This document shows positions 35,601 through 46,905 of a DNA stretch of 64,000 nucleotides, one piece after another. Every line of letters begins with the position of its first letter. Positions within the stretch are counted from its first letter, which is position 1. This stretch comes from Branchiostoma floridae (taxonomy: Eukaryota; Chordata; Leptocardii; Amphioxiformes; Branchiostomatidae). Below the pieces are notes generated by a model. That model made no database searches and was not told the DNA's origin. It saw only the letters and a list, made by a program, of their open reading frames with translations. Position numbers and translations under genes: made by a program. The DNA lies in assembly GCF_000003815.2 (NCBI RefSeq), contig NC_049979.1, positions 16,519,595-16,583,594 on the forward strand. The letters are read 5' to 3'.

Positions 35601-38600
35601 ATAGGTGTACATCTGTCTATGGCAATTCTCCAATGCTAATGGCCTTAGTCAAGCAGCCAACCTTTGGAGACTATGATGTCAGCAGCTTGAAAACAGGTAG
35701 GAGGTCATAAAAACTGTTGTCAAATGATGCAATAAAGATATGTAACATTGAAATTATACTTAAATGGTATAGATATGATAATGATATGTTGCTGTGCACT
35801 TTTGCATCATTTTGTGTTTTCTGCAGCAATGATTGGTGGGCAGGGTATAGGGGGTTCGGACCTGCCACTGCAGATGCTGCAGATGTTTAAACAGAAGCTG
35901 AACCTCATCAATGTGACGGTAATATTTTACAAAGCAAAATTTTGTGTTCTAGCTCAACTGTTTATGTTCTGAGCTTCCTTCCTGTGACTGTAAAATGTGT
36001 CTTTTTCTTATATGTTTGGTCAATGGAGACTGTAATATTCTCTTGTCGCACAGTATCAGATATTTGATTCCATCCTCACCTCACCTCACCCAAAACTTAA
36101 TCTGCCATTGAGGCAGCGATACAATCAACATGAGTTTATTTGATATGTTTGTGTTTGTGTTTGTGTACAGGTTGCCATGCCCATGACGGAGTGTGGCCCA
36201 GTAGCCTTCCAAAGTGTCCTGGGAGACCCAGAGGAAAAGCTGACTTCAACTGTGGGCCGTACCCTCTCCCATGTGGAGGTAAGGTGTTTAAAGGGGCATT
36301 AAGTTATCGTCTCTTTCAGAGAATATTCTGAAGTAAAATATCTGAGGGATGAGAGGATATCCCTTCACCTACAAACCTCTCTCTAACTAAGACTGAGTGG
36401 GATAGAGATTAGTGCAGTGCCCCACAATGCTGGACTACATGTAGACTGAGAGGAATCAGAGAGTAAGGCACAATAGACACCTGTTAGGTACATAAGAAAT
36501 GACTACATTGTAGATATTGCTGTAGTTAAATGATTGTTCTGTAATCAACCTTTACTGCATTTGGTTTTTTACTGGAATCTCTCCAGGTGAAAGTTGCTGA
36601 TGATGCCGGTTGTACCGTTCCTGTGAACACTCCTGGGCACTTCCTGACCTGTGGATACTACACCATGCTTCAGTACTGGGGTGACCAGGAGAAGACGGAC
36701 CAGGCTTTCACTGCAGATGGCTGGTTTCACACTGGGTGAGTTCATCAAGGGAGCAATATATTTAAGCTGATAATGGATAGGAAATATGATAGATTAAACA
36801 TTGCAAAACATTATCTTCTTAAAAACACTCTTTTGGATGTGATTGAATGGAAGAGGGAGGGGTTCATTGATGTGGAATTTGTCCTAAATATATCAAAAAT
36901 ATTTTGCCACTTGTTTGAAGAATGAGGCTGACTGTTTTATTTCCCACTCATCAGGGACATCATATCTATGGATGAAGATGGGTATGTTCAACTTCTGGGG
37001 AGGGAGTCAGAACGTATCAAACTTGGAGACAGCTACATCTTCCCTAAAGAACTAGAGAATGTCTTAAGGTCCCACAAACAAGTCAAAGATGGGCAGGTAA
37101 GACCAACAGTTGAAAATTCTTCTTTTCATGAAAGTGAAATTATGATTTATAACACCAGGTAATGTTAATGGCTTTGAAAGTTGGGAGCATCAGAAAAATG
37201 CTGCATTACAGAAAGTGAAGAGTCAACTTGTCCTTTTATTTGTGTGTCCAGATTGTAGAGTTGTCCGTTTCTGGAGAAACCAAGCTGTGCGCATGTGTTG
37301 TACTGGAAAGTGGAGCATCACTGTCCGAAACAGACATGTTGGATTTCTGCAAGGATAAGGTATGTGATCTTCATAAGGTATATCATTATACTGTTGTTGT
37401 TTTTTACGCTATAGTTGACAAGATCTTACATCTTATGAAGATCACATAAGGTTCATGTACTTTATTCTATTCTATCTATTGAAGACAAGTGATTTTTGAT
37501 GACAGATTGTATACAATACTAGCGTTACAATTCACTAAAATGTAAAACCGTTTTTTTGTCATCATCAGCTGCCAGCCATCCAAGTACCACAGTTTGTGTG
37601 CTTCTTTGACACTTTCCCTCTGACTCCTACTAAAAAGGTCAGTACTGGACTTTGTCAATTCTTATTTTTTACATCAGATTTTTTTCAAGCAGATTTGCCC
37701 TCTTATGATAATTCAATTACAACTAGTGTTCGGCGACCTCATACCTCCATGAAAATTTAGAGCTTTTGTAAATTTCATGCAACTGACTAACACATTAACA
37801 TAATTTAGGCATTGTGTTGTTCAGCATTGACTAACGTACACATGTCACAATTATAAAATTCCCATTATTAATCATAAAGCGGTTTTGCAATTTTTACATA
37901 AATTATGCAAATAAGTTCCTCATTACCATATTTGGTATCTGCTTATATTCCACCTATCATAATTAACATGTGTTACATTTATTGAAGTCCAGTTATTGAA
38001 AACAATGGAATCATACAATTTCCTCATTAATTATGCAAATTAACTCCTCATTTGCATAACATGTATATCATTATGAACATTTTGCATAAGGTACCCGCAT
38101 GCCTAAAATGCAGGCAATTCGTCCTTCCTTTCTGCAGTTATCCTCTTTAGAGTGTCTTGATAAAAACACCCCTGCAGTTCCACAATTAAATGTTAGGAGG
38201 CTGAAACTTAAAGACTGAAAGCTGTCTGCCACTCAAATGTCAAGACCATAGCATGTCTGGAACAAGAGATACATTGAAAAAACTGCTATGATAGAATAGT
38301 CTCATTAATTATGCAAATGTACTCCTATTTTGCATAATTAGTATCTTATCTTGTAAAATATTGTCTAAGGTACCTACAAACCAAAAATGATGAAAATCCG
38401 TTGTTTCCTTCTTGAGTTATCGTCTTCAGAAGTTTTTGACAAAAATGCCCCTGCTATCCCAAAATTAGACGCTAGGGGGCCCAAACTTATGTCACTTATT
38501 CCTGAGCACAATAGCTATCTAAGACTCAAAAATCGTGATCATAGCATGCTCAGAACGCCGAGATAGCAAAACCGGAAGTTGTGCTGCAGTACCAAGGGAA

Positions 38601-40260
38601 GCCGCTAGGGGGCCCAAAATCTAATCATTTCTAGCTTTCATCACACCCTACCAACACACCAAGTATGAAACCAATCCACCCAGCTGTTCTTGAGTTATCT
38701 TGTATACACACACACATACACACAGACAGACAAACACAGGGTAAACTAGAGTTCGGCGACCTCATACCTCCATGAAAATTGAGAGCTTTCGTAAATTTCA
38801 TGCAATTGATTAAATTAACACATTAACATAATTTATGCATGGTGTTGTTCATTATTGAATAACGTACACATGTCACAATTATAAAATTCCCATTATCAAT
38901 CATAAAGCGGTTTTGCGATTTTTCAATAAATTATGCAAATAAGTCCCTCATTACCATATTTGGTATCTGCTTACACTCCACCTATCATAATTAACATGTG
39001 TTACATTTATTGAAGTTCAGTTATTAAAAACAATGGAATTATACAATTCCCTCATTAATAATGCAAATTAAGTCCTCATTTGCATAACATGTATATCATT
39101 ATGAAAATCTTTGCCTAAGATACCTGCATGCCTAAAATGGAGGCAATCCGTTGTTCCTTTCTGCAGTTATCCTCTTTGGAGTGTCTTGACAAAAACGCCC
39201 CTGCAGTTCCACAATTAAATGTTAGAGGGCTGAAACTTGCTCCACTTTGTCATGGCACTAAAAGCTATCTACCACTTAAATTTCAAGACCATAGCATGTC
39301 TGGAACAAGAGATACATTGAAAAAAACTGGTATGATATAATATTCTCATTAATTATGCAAATGTACTCCAATTTTGCATAATTAGTATCTTATCTTCTAC
39401 AACATTGTCTAAGGTACCTACATACTAAAAATCATGAAAATTCGTAGTTCCCTTCTTGCGTTATCATCTTCAGAAGTTTTTGACAAAAATGCCCCTGCTA
39501 TCCCAAAATTAGACGATAGGGGGCCAAAACTTATGTCGGTTCTTCCTGAGCACAAGAGCTATCTAACACTCAAAAATCATGGCCATAGCTTGTTCAGAAC
39601 ACCGAGATAGCAAAACCGGAAGTTGCACTGCAGTACGAAGGGAAGCCGCTAGGGGGCCCAAAATCTAATCATTTCTAGCTTTCATCACACACTACCAACA
39701 CACCAAGTATAAAACCAATCCACCCAGCCATTCTTGAGTTATCTTGTTTACACACACACACACAAACACACACACAGACACACAAACGCAGGGTAAAATA
39801 TAACCTCCATGACATTTCATGGAGGTAAATATAACCTCCATGACATTTCATGGAGGTAATTAGCTTGCCAATAATGAAGAAGGTGCTACAGCTGCATGTA
39901 TTGTACGTAAAGGTCAATAAAAGAGCTTCATATTCATGTATGGCACTCACAAGTTCTTAACATCACTAGTAAGTTCTAGATATGAATAAATATTCATTGA
40001 CTAGCCATTTAGTAGACTACTATACAGTGGCAATAGCTTCAATTCACATGATTCTGGCACATGACTCATACGTTTTTGACACTCTTTCTTTTCAGTTTTT
40101 TTTTGTACAATGCAAATGACTATAAAAAGTAACAGTTAAGTGGTTGTAAATGGAAATAGAAAAGTGACAAAAGATCAATGCACTTCTGTCATTACAGGTC
40201 AAGAAGTCTGAAGTCAAGTTGGAGGCTGAAAGGAGATTGAAGCTGTCTTCCAGTGGCTAG
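32664..40260 (+). CDS. ACSF2: ACSF2-like medium-chain acyl-CoA synthetase (split start codon; 14 main coding exons)
   Basis: ANL-superfamily enzyme joining a fatty acid to CoA through an acyl-AMP. Coding exons: 33384-33552, 33874-34056, 34469-34614, 34732-34849, 35044-35139, 35322-35470, 35605-35696, 35827-35918, 36171-36278, 36587-36735, 36955-37096, 37252-37359, 37569-37637, 40198-40260. The first of these needs two upstream bases. A leader exon ending at 32791 supplies 'AT' before a strong GTGAGT donor, so the start codon would be AT|G with G at -3; this gives 561 residues. Only 32790-32791 of the leader would be coding, and 32664 marks the base after the last in-frame stop. A 100-N gap lies in this first intron and may hide another exon. 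Motifs: FTSGTTGPPK 204-213 (P-loop), MTECGP, HTGD 433-436, and PLTPTKKVKK near the C-terminus. The A5 and A8 motifs deviate: MPMTE for YGxTE, LGDSYIFP for xGGxxIxP. No mitochondrial presequence is visible in this model. Confidence 0.83.
33189..33288. other. Assembly gap, 100 N
   Basis: A run of exactly 100 N, the usual placeholder for a gap of unknown size. It falls in the first intron of the acyl-CoA synthetase model and may hide a 5' exon. Confidence 0.98.
37722..39860. repeat. Tandem direct duplication of a 1-kb repeat element
   Basis: Copy 1 (about 37722-38744) and copy 2 (about 38745-39795) run in parallel with few differences. Both open 'gttcggcgacctcatacc', share 'ccgctagggggcccaaaat' and end in a CACACA-rich tail followed by 'cagggtaaa'. 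After copy 2 comes a doubled 30-bp hairpin (39801-39860) built on acctccatgacatttcatgg. The element's own start also contains acctccatgaaaat, giving inverted ends. It fills most of the last intron (2.56 kb) of the acyl-CoA synthetase gene and contains no coding sequence. Confidence 0.85.
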
Positions 40261-40477
40261 CCTTCTATGAGAAACTGAGTATAACAGAGTGACTGCATTT
40301 ATCAGTTAAGAAACAACAGTCTGCCGTTTGTAGAACATATTGTGAAAGTGGTTACTTTTATCTAATTATACTGGGTGATTACTGTATGACAGTATGGAGG
40401 ATTTTATCACAAGGACATTCTTTTATCTATTTCAAGAAAGGTGTGTTACGTCGAATGGTGGTTATACCGGCTATATA

Positions 40478-40508
40478 GATACAGATACAGATACAGATAC
40501 AGATACAG
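40478..40508. repeat. (AGATAC)n hexanucleotide repeat in the 3' UTR
   Basis: Five copies of agatac lie about 220 bases downstream of the acyl-CoA synthetase stop codon and before its probable polyadenylation signal. Confidence 0.9.
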
Positions 40509-40809
40509 AAACCTGATGTATTATGTTCTGACTCTGTGAAATGTAAATGACTAAATACATGTGTATCAAAAAGTCACTTGGACTCATCAATAGAAAGTCG
40601 TCAAAAGTTTCTGAACATTAAAAAATGTATTTTTATTCCTAATAATCATAAGAAATAACACTGTTTGCATGATCCACAGTTCAATTGATAAGCATAAATA
40701 TTGGAAAAATAGAAGTTATTCAATGTAACATACTGGCTCAGTATGTTGTGAGATATTCATATTGCTGCAATGCTGTATAATGTATAATGTATATGGACCA
40801 AATGCTTGT

Positions 40810-40815
40810 AATAAA
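40810..40815 (+). terminator. Polyadenylation signal AATAAA of the acyl-CoA synthetase gene
   Basis: The first canonical AATAAA downstream of the stop at 40260, giving a 3' UTR of about 570 bases. A TG-rich tract follows within 40 bases, as expected for a downstream element. Confidence 0.6.
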
Positions 40816-40953
40816 GTACCCACTCAAATATGAAGCAGGTCTTTATATTGTTTATATGTATGTGTCTTAAGATCAGATTTTTCTTGTAAAAGGTGTAGTT
40901 AGAACTTCAAGATAAAAATCAACTTCTTTTTGAGATGCACAATCATATGTTGA

Positions 40954-42080
40954 ACTAGAGTTCAACGAACCCATCTCTTCGCCAAATAATCATGCCTTTA
41001 TTCAAGACTTTAAGGTCTTATTCATGTATTACTAAATCATGCCTTTATTTAAGACTTTAAGGTCTTATTCATGTATTACTAAATAGTACCTACCCCCAAA
41101 CCCCACAAATGCTACCAAAACAAGACCTGATTGTACAAGATGACCTGATAGCACCCCTGGTCAATCAGAATTTCAAGCTTTTCAGTGTCCAGCTCACGGC
41201 TTGTCAGTGTTTCCTCCAGCAAAAACATCTGTCAAACAGATGTGTCCATAGATATAGGTCAAGTGAGATACATGTATATACAAAACAGTTTATTTCTGTT
41301 AATTGGCCACTGATTACAATTAAATGCATCTTTCCATGTAGATTATTATTTTAAGTACTCATTCTATCTACATACCAAAAAATCCTGATGATCCGTCAAC
41401 ACGTTCTCGAGTTATTCTCGTTCAAAGTTTGAAAGGAAATCGGTGCCTGCAGTTCCCAAAAAGCCGCTAGGGGGTCCAAACTCACAGCACTTACTCTCTG
41501 CCCCAAGGGCTATCTACCACTCAAAAATCATGACCACAGCATATCCAAAACACGAAGTGTCAAAAATAAAAGTTTTGCTGCAGTACCTTAGGCAGTCACT
41601 AGGGGGCCCATTATCGAACTTGACCTTCGTTTTCTTGACCCCCACCCACCTACCAAATATCATCAGGATCCATTCAAGGGTTCTCGAGTTATCTTGCTTA
41701 CAGACAAACGCACTTACATACAAATCCCGCTACAGCGCCGTAGGTAAGAGCCAGGTAAACTATTTTCGCACTTGACCTTCCTCTCCAAAACCGCTACACA
41801 CCTACCAAGTTTCTTGAAAATCGCCCAGCTAGATTTTGACTTATGCTGCCCAAAACAAACTGCAAAAAACATACCAAGCTCGCTGCAGTACCGTAGGAAA
41901 ACGCCAGGTAAACCGTTTTCGAACTTGGCATTCCTTTCGACAACCGCTACACACCTACCAAAAATCACAAAGTTCCATCTACAATTTCTCGAGTTATATG
42001 CTGTTGACCTACATACAGACCCAAGTCGACAAAAACATACTCTATCGCCATTGGCGAAGAGAATTAGATGAGAAATATCT
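40954..42080. repeat. Diverged third copy of the 1-kb element
   Basis: The segment opens 'actagagttcaacgaaccc', resembling the openings of the duplicated element at 37722 and 38745. It then carries 'gccgctagggggtccaaac', 'tcactagggggccc' and 'ttctcgagttatcttgctta' at the same relative positions. It is more degenerate than the intronic pair and has extra internal duplications (41750-41980). Confidence 0.6.
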
Positions 42081-42089
42081 GGAAAACAA

Positions 42090-44830
42090 TGACACAAAGG
42101 TTGTTGGGTCTAACATGCTGCAATTGTTTGTAATGACTCCAAATGGACGTTTTGTGTCTTTTTAACCACCTTTACCTGGTGAAGGGTTCAATTGTGTAGA
42201 ACATTTTTGCAAACCCACCTGCAGTTAAAAATTTTGCCGCTAGAGGTCTCTGAATCATTGACTCAGGAACACATCCTGTTGAACCGCTGAATATATCCTC
42301 ACTGTGTACAAGTAGGCAAATATATCCACGATTGTTTATACCGTAGAATCAATAATGTAAATGACATAATAGACCCTTTATGTTGATGTATCCATACCTA
42401 TTTCCATACCTATAGATATTCATATATATGTGTTTAGTTTAACTGTTGTACTGTAAGTAGTTGTTATATATGTAGACCTTACGAAAGTCGCTGTACTTTT
42501 GTCGTGTCAATAAAGATTGTTTATCTGCCAAACACACCATGTCAAGAGTTTCTAAGCTGCTTTCCTTCCCTTAACTCTTCTGTATTATTAGCCCAATCAT
42601 ATACACGTATATACTAGTACATTGTATGATATAACAACATCCTTCGAAATTATGTCATTTTTGAGATATGCCTACTAGTATCTTAGGGCCGAACGATTTT
42701 AATAAAGAATAGCGTTTCCAGCTGTGTCATGATAAAAACTCATTCATCGCTACTGCTCATATGGGTGTATAAACTTCCGCATCATTTATAGGTATTTATG
42801 GGAAACAATGAGTACCTTGTTGACAGTTGGGATGAGGTGCGCGAACCACTTCCTGTGCTGATTTACGAACCTGTTGTGAGTGAGCCGCGGCCGTGACTCC
42901 AGGTGTTATATCATAAGGAAGTTAAATTTCTGGTGTTGTGACGTCCTCAGCCTGTCAGGGTCAATGACCGCAACTTAATACATTAAAGATAACGTCATAT
43001 TTCCAAACCGGCGCCTGTCTGGAAATGTGACGAAGGCAATGTAAATTGTTTGTCGGCCCCTGCTGTATGTTGAAGGTCAATGTACAGGGATGAAAATCAC
43101 ATAATTGCTTTGTTCATGCCTTCGTGTTGTCAAAAAAAAATTTAGTTTAGCCAACTTCAACTTGGCATATGTTATAGGGGTTACAGTATGTGTACGTACT
43201 GACTGACGCAACATGGATCATTGCCAAGAAAACGGGAGGAACCGGATGTTAGCAGGTACAACAACAGAATGACCACCGAACAAGTAATGACACTGACCAA
43301 CACTGGCACAGAACACAGCAGGATGCCATGGAACTGTGAGAACCCTGCACTAATCAAGGATACATGCTGGCACCGTTCTGCAGTAATTGTAAGAGAACTT
43401 TAAACCTGACTTCTATGATATTTTTTGTTATTAGGTGTCTCATGAGCGGACACAGACAGTCTCAATTTCATCAGCTAGCAATGGAACACTTTTTCAAGCT
43501 TTATTCGCATGTCCATCAAGTAACAAATATCCAAATTTCTAAACCAACCAGAACCAATAATTTTCACATTACTGAAATGTACTTAAAAGTACAGTTACTT
43601 AAAAGTACATTTTATTCAGTAAGCGTGCTTCAGATTTGGAGTACTTGCTAGTCAACTATAAAAAACAGCAACCCCATGTTCTATATTTCTTATTGTTTCC
43701 TTGCGAATCTCTTATCTTTAAGTACTTAACTCCACGGGAGACGCCATGATACCCGTAATAGGTCAACAACCTGACGATTACCAGGGTCGTGCCCTCTGCG
43801 AACCGGTATTATCTGGTTCACCTTTTTACACGACCCATCAGGATGTTTGATCACAACCGCAGACCCTCCCTGTGTTACTTCCTTCCCTGTGCATCAACGT
43901 CATAAGGAAACAAATTTCTGCAGAAATCACAGAGAGCCAACACGTCCCACCCTTGACACCCTTTCCTAGAAATCACGAACAATATTGCCAAGGCCAATTA
44001 ACACAGGACTATAAAAACCCAGTAGTTCCATGTGAAGCTTACATAACTGTTAGTCTCGTCAGCCAGATGGTCATCTTAGGGAGTCGGAAGTCTCCTGATA
44101 AAAAGTGTTAGTTTTGCAATTTTGTCTTCAGAACACCTCATCAGGGAAATCAACGAGAAATTAAAGGTAGGAAGAAACTTTTAGTATGAATTTTGCGTGC
44201 TTCAACAAAAATGACCTGATATCGATAGTTTAATAAGCGTTCTCGATTTTAGTCATGTTGTCAGAGTTCAGACAGTCCCCAGCATACACACCTGGTGTGT
44301 TGAATCTTTGTGCGTTTTTGACGATCGGGCGGGCGGCGCTCAGCCCGGGTATAACTTATATATTGCCTATAAACGCGGCCGTTTGATGACGAGTTATACT
44401 TTTTCTGTCTTTTTTTGCAACTCACTGTGCCAGCAGGATGTAGAATTAAGACAGCTGGATGTGTTTGCGGTCTGAATCGCGCTGGATGACGATAGTTACC
44501 CATTATATCATATGCTTCGCCGAGAAGGTTGTGCTTTTGGTGTTGTTTGTTTGTGTGTTATGTGGGTAGGTGTCATATGTATACAGTAGCCACCGGCACG
44601 CAAATCAGGAATGACTACCCGGTTGCAAATTCCAAATCCTTTTTTTTTTCTGAGGTTACCCACCGGGCAACCTCAGCCCAAAGCTAGGATGTCCATTAAC
44701 ATTTCAGATTGTTTAAGTTCTGTAATCGTTAATCATTCTACTTAGTAACCAGACAGCAAAGAAAAACGGCTTGATAGATACACAAACCTTGAATAAAACT
44801 ATGCATGATACAAAATTTGTTACATGACAA
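42090..44830. other. Intergenic stretch without a recognised gene
   Basis: No open frame here shows a domain or a credible exon structure. A nuclear-receptor-like IR-1 core lies at 42959-42969. The rest gives no signal I can interpret. Confidence 0.4.
42959..42969. promoter_or_regulatory. IR-1 nuclear-receptor-like half-site pair
   Basis: GGTCA-A-TGACC is an exact inverted repeat with one-base spacing, the FXR/EcR IR-1 arrangement. It lies 3.9 kb upstream of the first polyketide synthase coding exon and 2.7 kb downstream of the acyl-CoA synthetase. There is no evidence of function beyond the motif. Confidence 0.3.
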
Positions 44831-44845
44831 TGACAACTAACGCTA

Positions 44846-45052
44846 GTTCATCCGCGGGGTATTCTATATCCGTTGTTAACGTTTTAATGAGAAACAGGGT
44901 ATTGGGGGATATTAAGTCGACGGACTGTCGTTTGTTTCAAATTGCAATATTTAATATCGCAGTTTTAAACCCACAGTCCGTCGACATGATATCGCTAAAT
45001 ACCATGTTTTGAAAATAACGGATATAGGTTACCCCGCGGATAATGGTGAACT
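44846..45052. mobile_element. Foldback (MITE-like) element A
   Basis: The left end 'atccgcggggtattctatat' is mirrored at the right end by 'atataggttaccccgcggat'. Inner blocks (GTCGACGGACTGT and its complement ACAGTCCGTCGAC) also pair, so the whole unit folds into one long imperfect hairpin. A related element lies 390 bases downstream. Confidence 0.8.
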
Positions 45053-45437
45053 ACCGTCACATGTATGTGCAACGGTACTTAAGTATTGGCCTAAATGGAT
45101 ACAGCAGAACTTGACACAAGCTAGGTATAAACACCTTGCCTGTGTGTCTCTAGCTCTTCATGTACGGTGGCGCTAGTGATTTTCTTCATCGTGCATCCAG
45201 TGACATAGACATTTCTATGCCTAGATTTATCACGTTCTTTCTATCAGTCATAAAACAGAACTCATTTTTCGTGTTAGTGAAGCTCAATGACTCAATGATG
45301 ACATAATTATGCGCACGCTTTAGCGCATACCAAGCGGTACCGATGTTCGCTCACTTTGCCTTGCCGTGACTCCATTTCCGCCTCTTGTCCCCTTTCGCGT
45401 CCTCGGCTGACCAGCTAATAAAAACTCCTGTTACTCC

Positions 45438-45606
45438 TAGTTCACCTTCTTCCGCGGGGTAAGCTATACCCGTTGTATTTAAAAAGGGGATATCAGGTTG
45501 ACGGGTGGTGGTTTGAAAATATTGCAATTTGAAACCACTCTCCGTCTGCTTGATATCCCTGAAAACCCTGTTTTTAGATACAACGGGTACATGTTTTCTA
45601 CTATTT
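45438..45606. mobile_element. Foldback (MITE-like) element B, same family as A
   Basis: It opens 'tagttcaccttcttccgcgg' with 'tatacccgttgta', closes with 'tacaacgggtacatg', and has complementary inner blocks (GGGATATCA...TGATATCCC). The order and words match element A, but the right end is degraded, with a C-run in place of the CCCCGCGG block. Confidence 0.75.
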
Positions 45607-46820
45607 CCCCCCCACGGCCCACCTATGGGGTCTACTAGAGATTAGCTCGATATGTTTGTACCTTGCTTGCACCTCTGACTCAGTTTCAAACTCTAAACGT
45701 ACGAGGCACGGTAAACCACGCAATTCCGTTTCTTGTAAAAAAGATGTACATTTCGGGTGCTATGGCAAATTGCTGTCACTCTTGAAGCTTTTGCAAATTT
45801 CCGTCCTGAGCAGTGATTGGTTGGTAGGTTAATTGATCTACCTGCACGCCGAACATGTACTGTGCCTTACTGTGCCAAATATGATCAGTCTGTTACATTT
45901 GCTGTCTCTGTGCATCACGTGACTCACGGTGTTTCACGTGTCAAAACTGTCATGAGCGGTAAATTCAAGATGACGACTTCTGACTTCTACGTATTCCAAC
46001 GATATCTTGGCTTTAAAAAAACTCAGAATCGGTGTTAGCCAGGCACTGGTCCATCATATATGATCATATTAGTAGGAAACATATGTATTCCGCAAAACTC
46101 ATAACATTATGAATTTTGTAAAACTCATGAGAATTCGGTTAGATTGGTATATTTCTAAGGGGTGAATAGTATGAATTTTGCAAAACTACAGAATACTGTC
46201 GTCTTCGGAGAATATTTGCTGCGAAATAGGTTTTATTTACATAAAATATCCGTAGTAATATGTGTGGCACAATCTACAAAATGGGTAACGTTACGGTTCC
46301 TTTAATCATTCCGATGTACCGTTGGTGTTAACGCGTACGCTAATATCAACCTAAAGGTATAAAGCAAAGTTCTGCTCCTGGAGAAGTAGCTCTATTATTA
46401 GATACAAACCATAGAATAGCTCTACCGACATCATGAGCAATAGGGAGCATCCACGGGGATGAAGGGACAGGTCTTTCTCCCTCGTGTACATCGGGTCTTT
46501 GTCACTTCGTTTAAATCATTCTGTATAGTTAAGGGCATGACTATACGGGAACTATTATGATTGTGTGACACAGATTACGTACACTTTAAGTGTAAGATTC
46601 TGCAAAACAAATTGCCAATACAGAATATTTCATGTAGTTTCATCCTATTCTACAATAACTACTTTCCAATGACTCAAGCTGACATTTCCTTAACCACACA
46701 TTTAGTGTTATTGATGTCAGGTAACCACCATTTTGCAAGTCAACGCTTTTCTCTACAGCTATTTGTACTAGGTTATATGAACAATGCTTAATGTTTATGT
46801 AACATTGTGTCTCATCTCAG

Positions 46821-46905
46821 GTCCAGGACAAGAAGACCACATTACCCGTACCGTATGACGGGACCAGTGGACGCCATGGCCTCTCAACAGGCAGAGCCCA
46901 GCAAG
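46821..46905 (+). other. Probable first coding exon of the polyketide synthase
   Basis: The exon is bounded by an acceptor (CATCTCAG) and a donor (AAG|GTGGGT). It contains an ATG at 46855 whose 17 codons join in phase to the next exon at 48293. That next exon itself starts with ATG directly at its acceptor, so translation could alternatively begin there. An upstream leader exon must exist if this acceptor is real. Confidence 0.6.
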
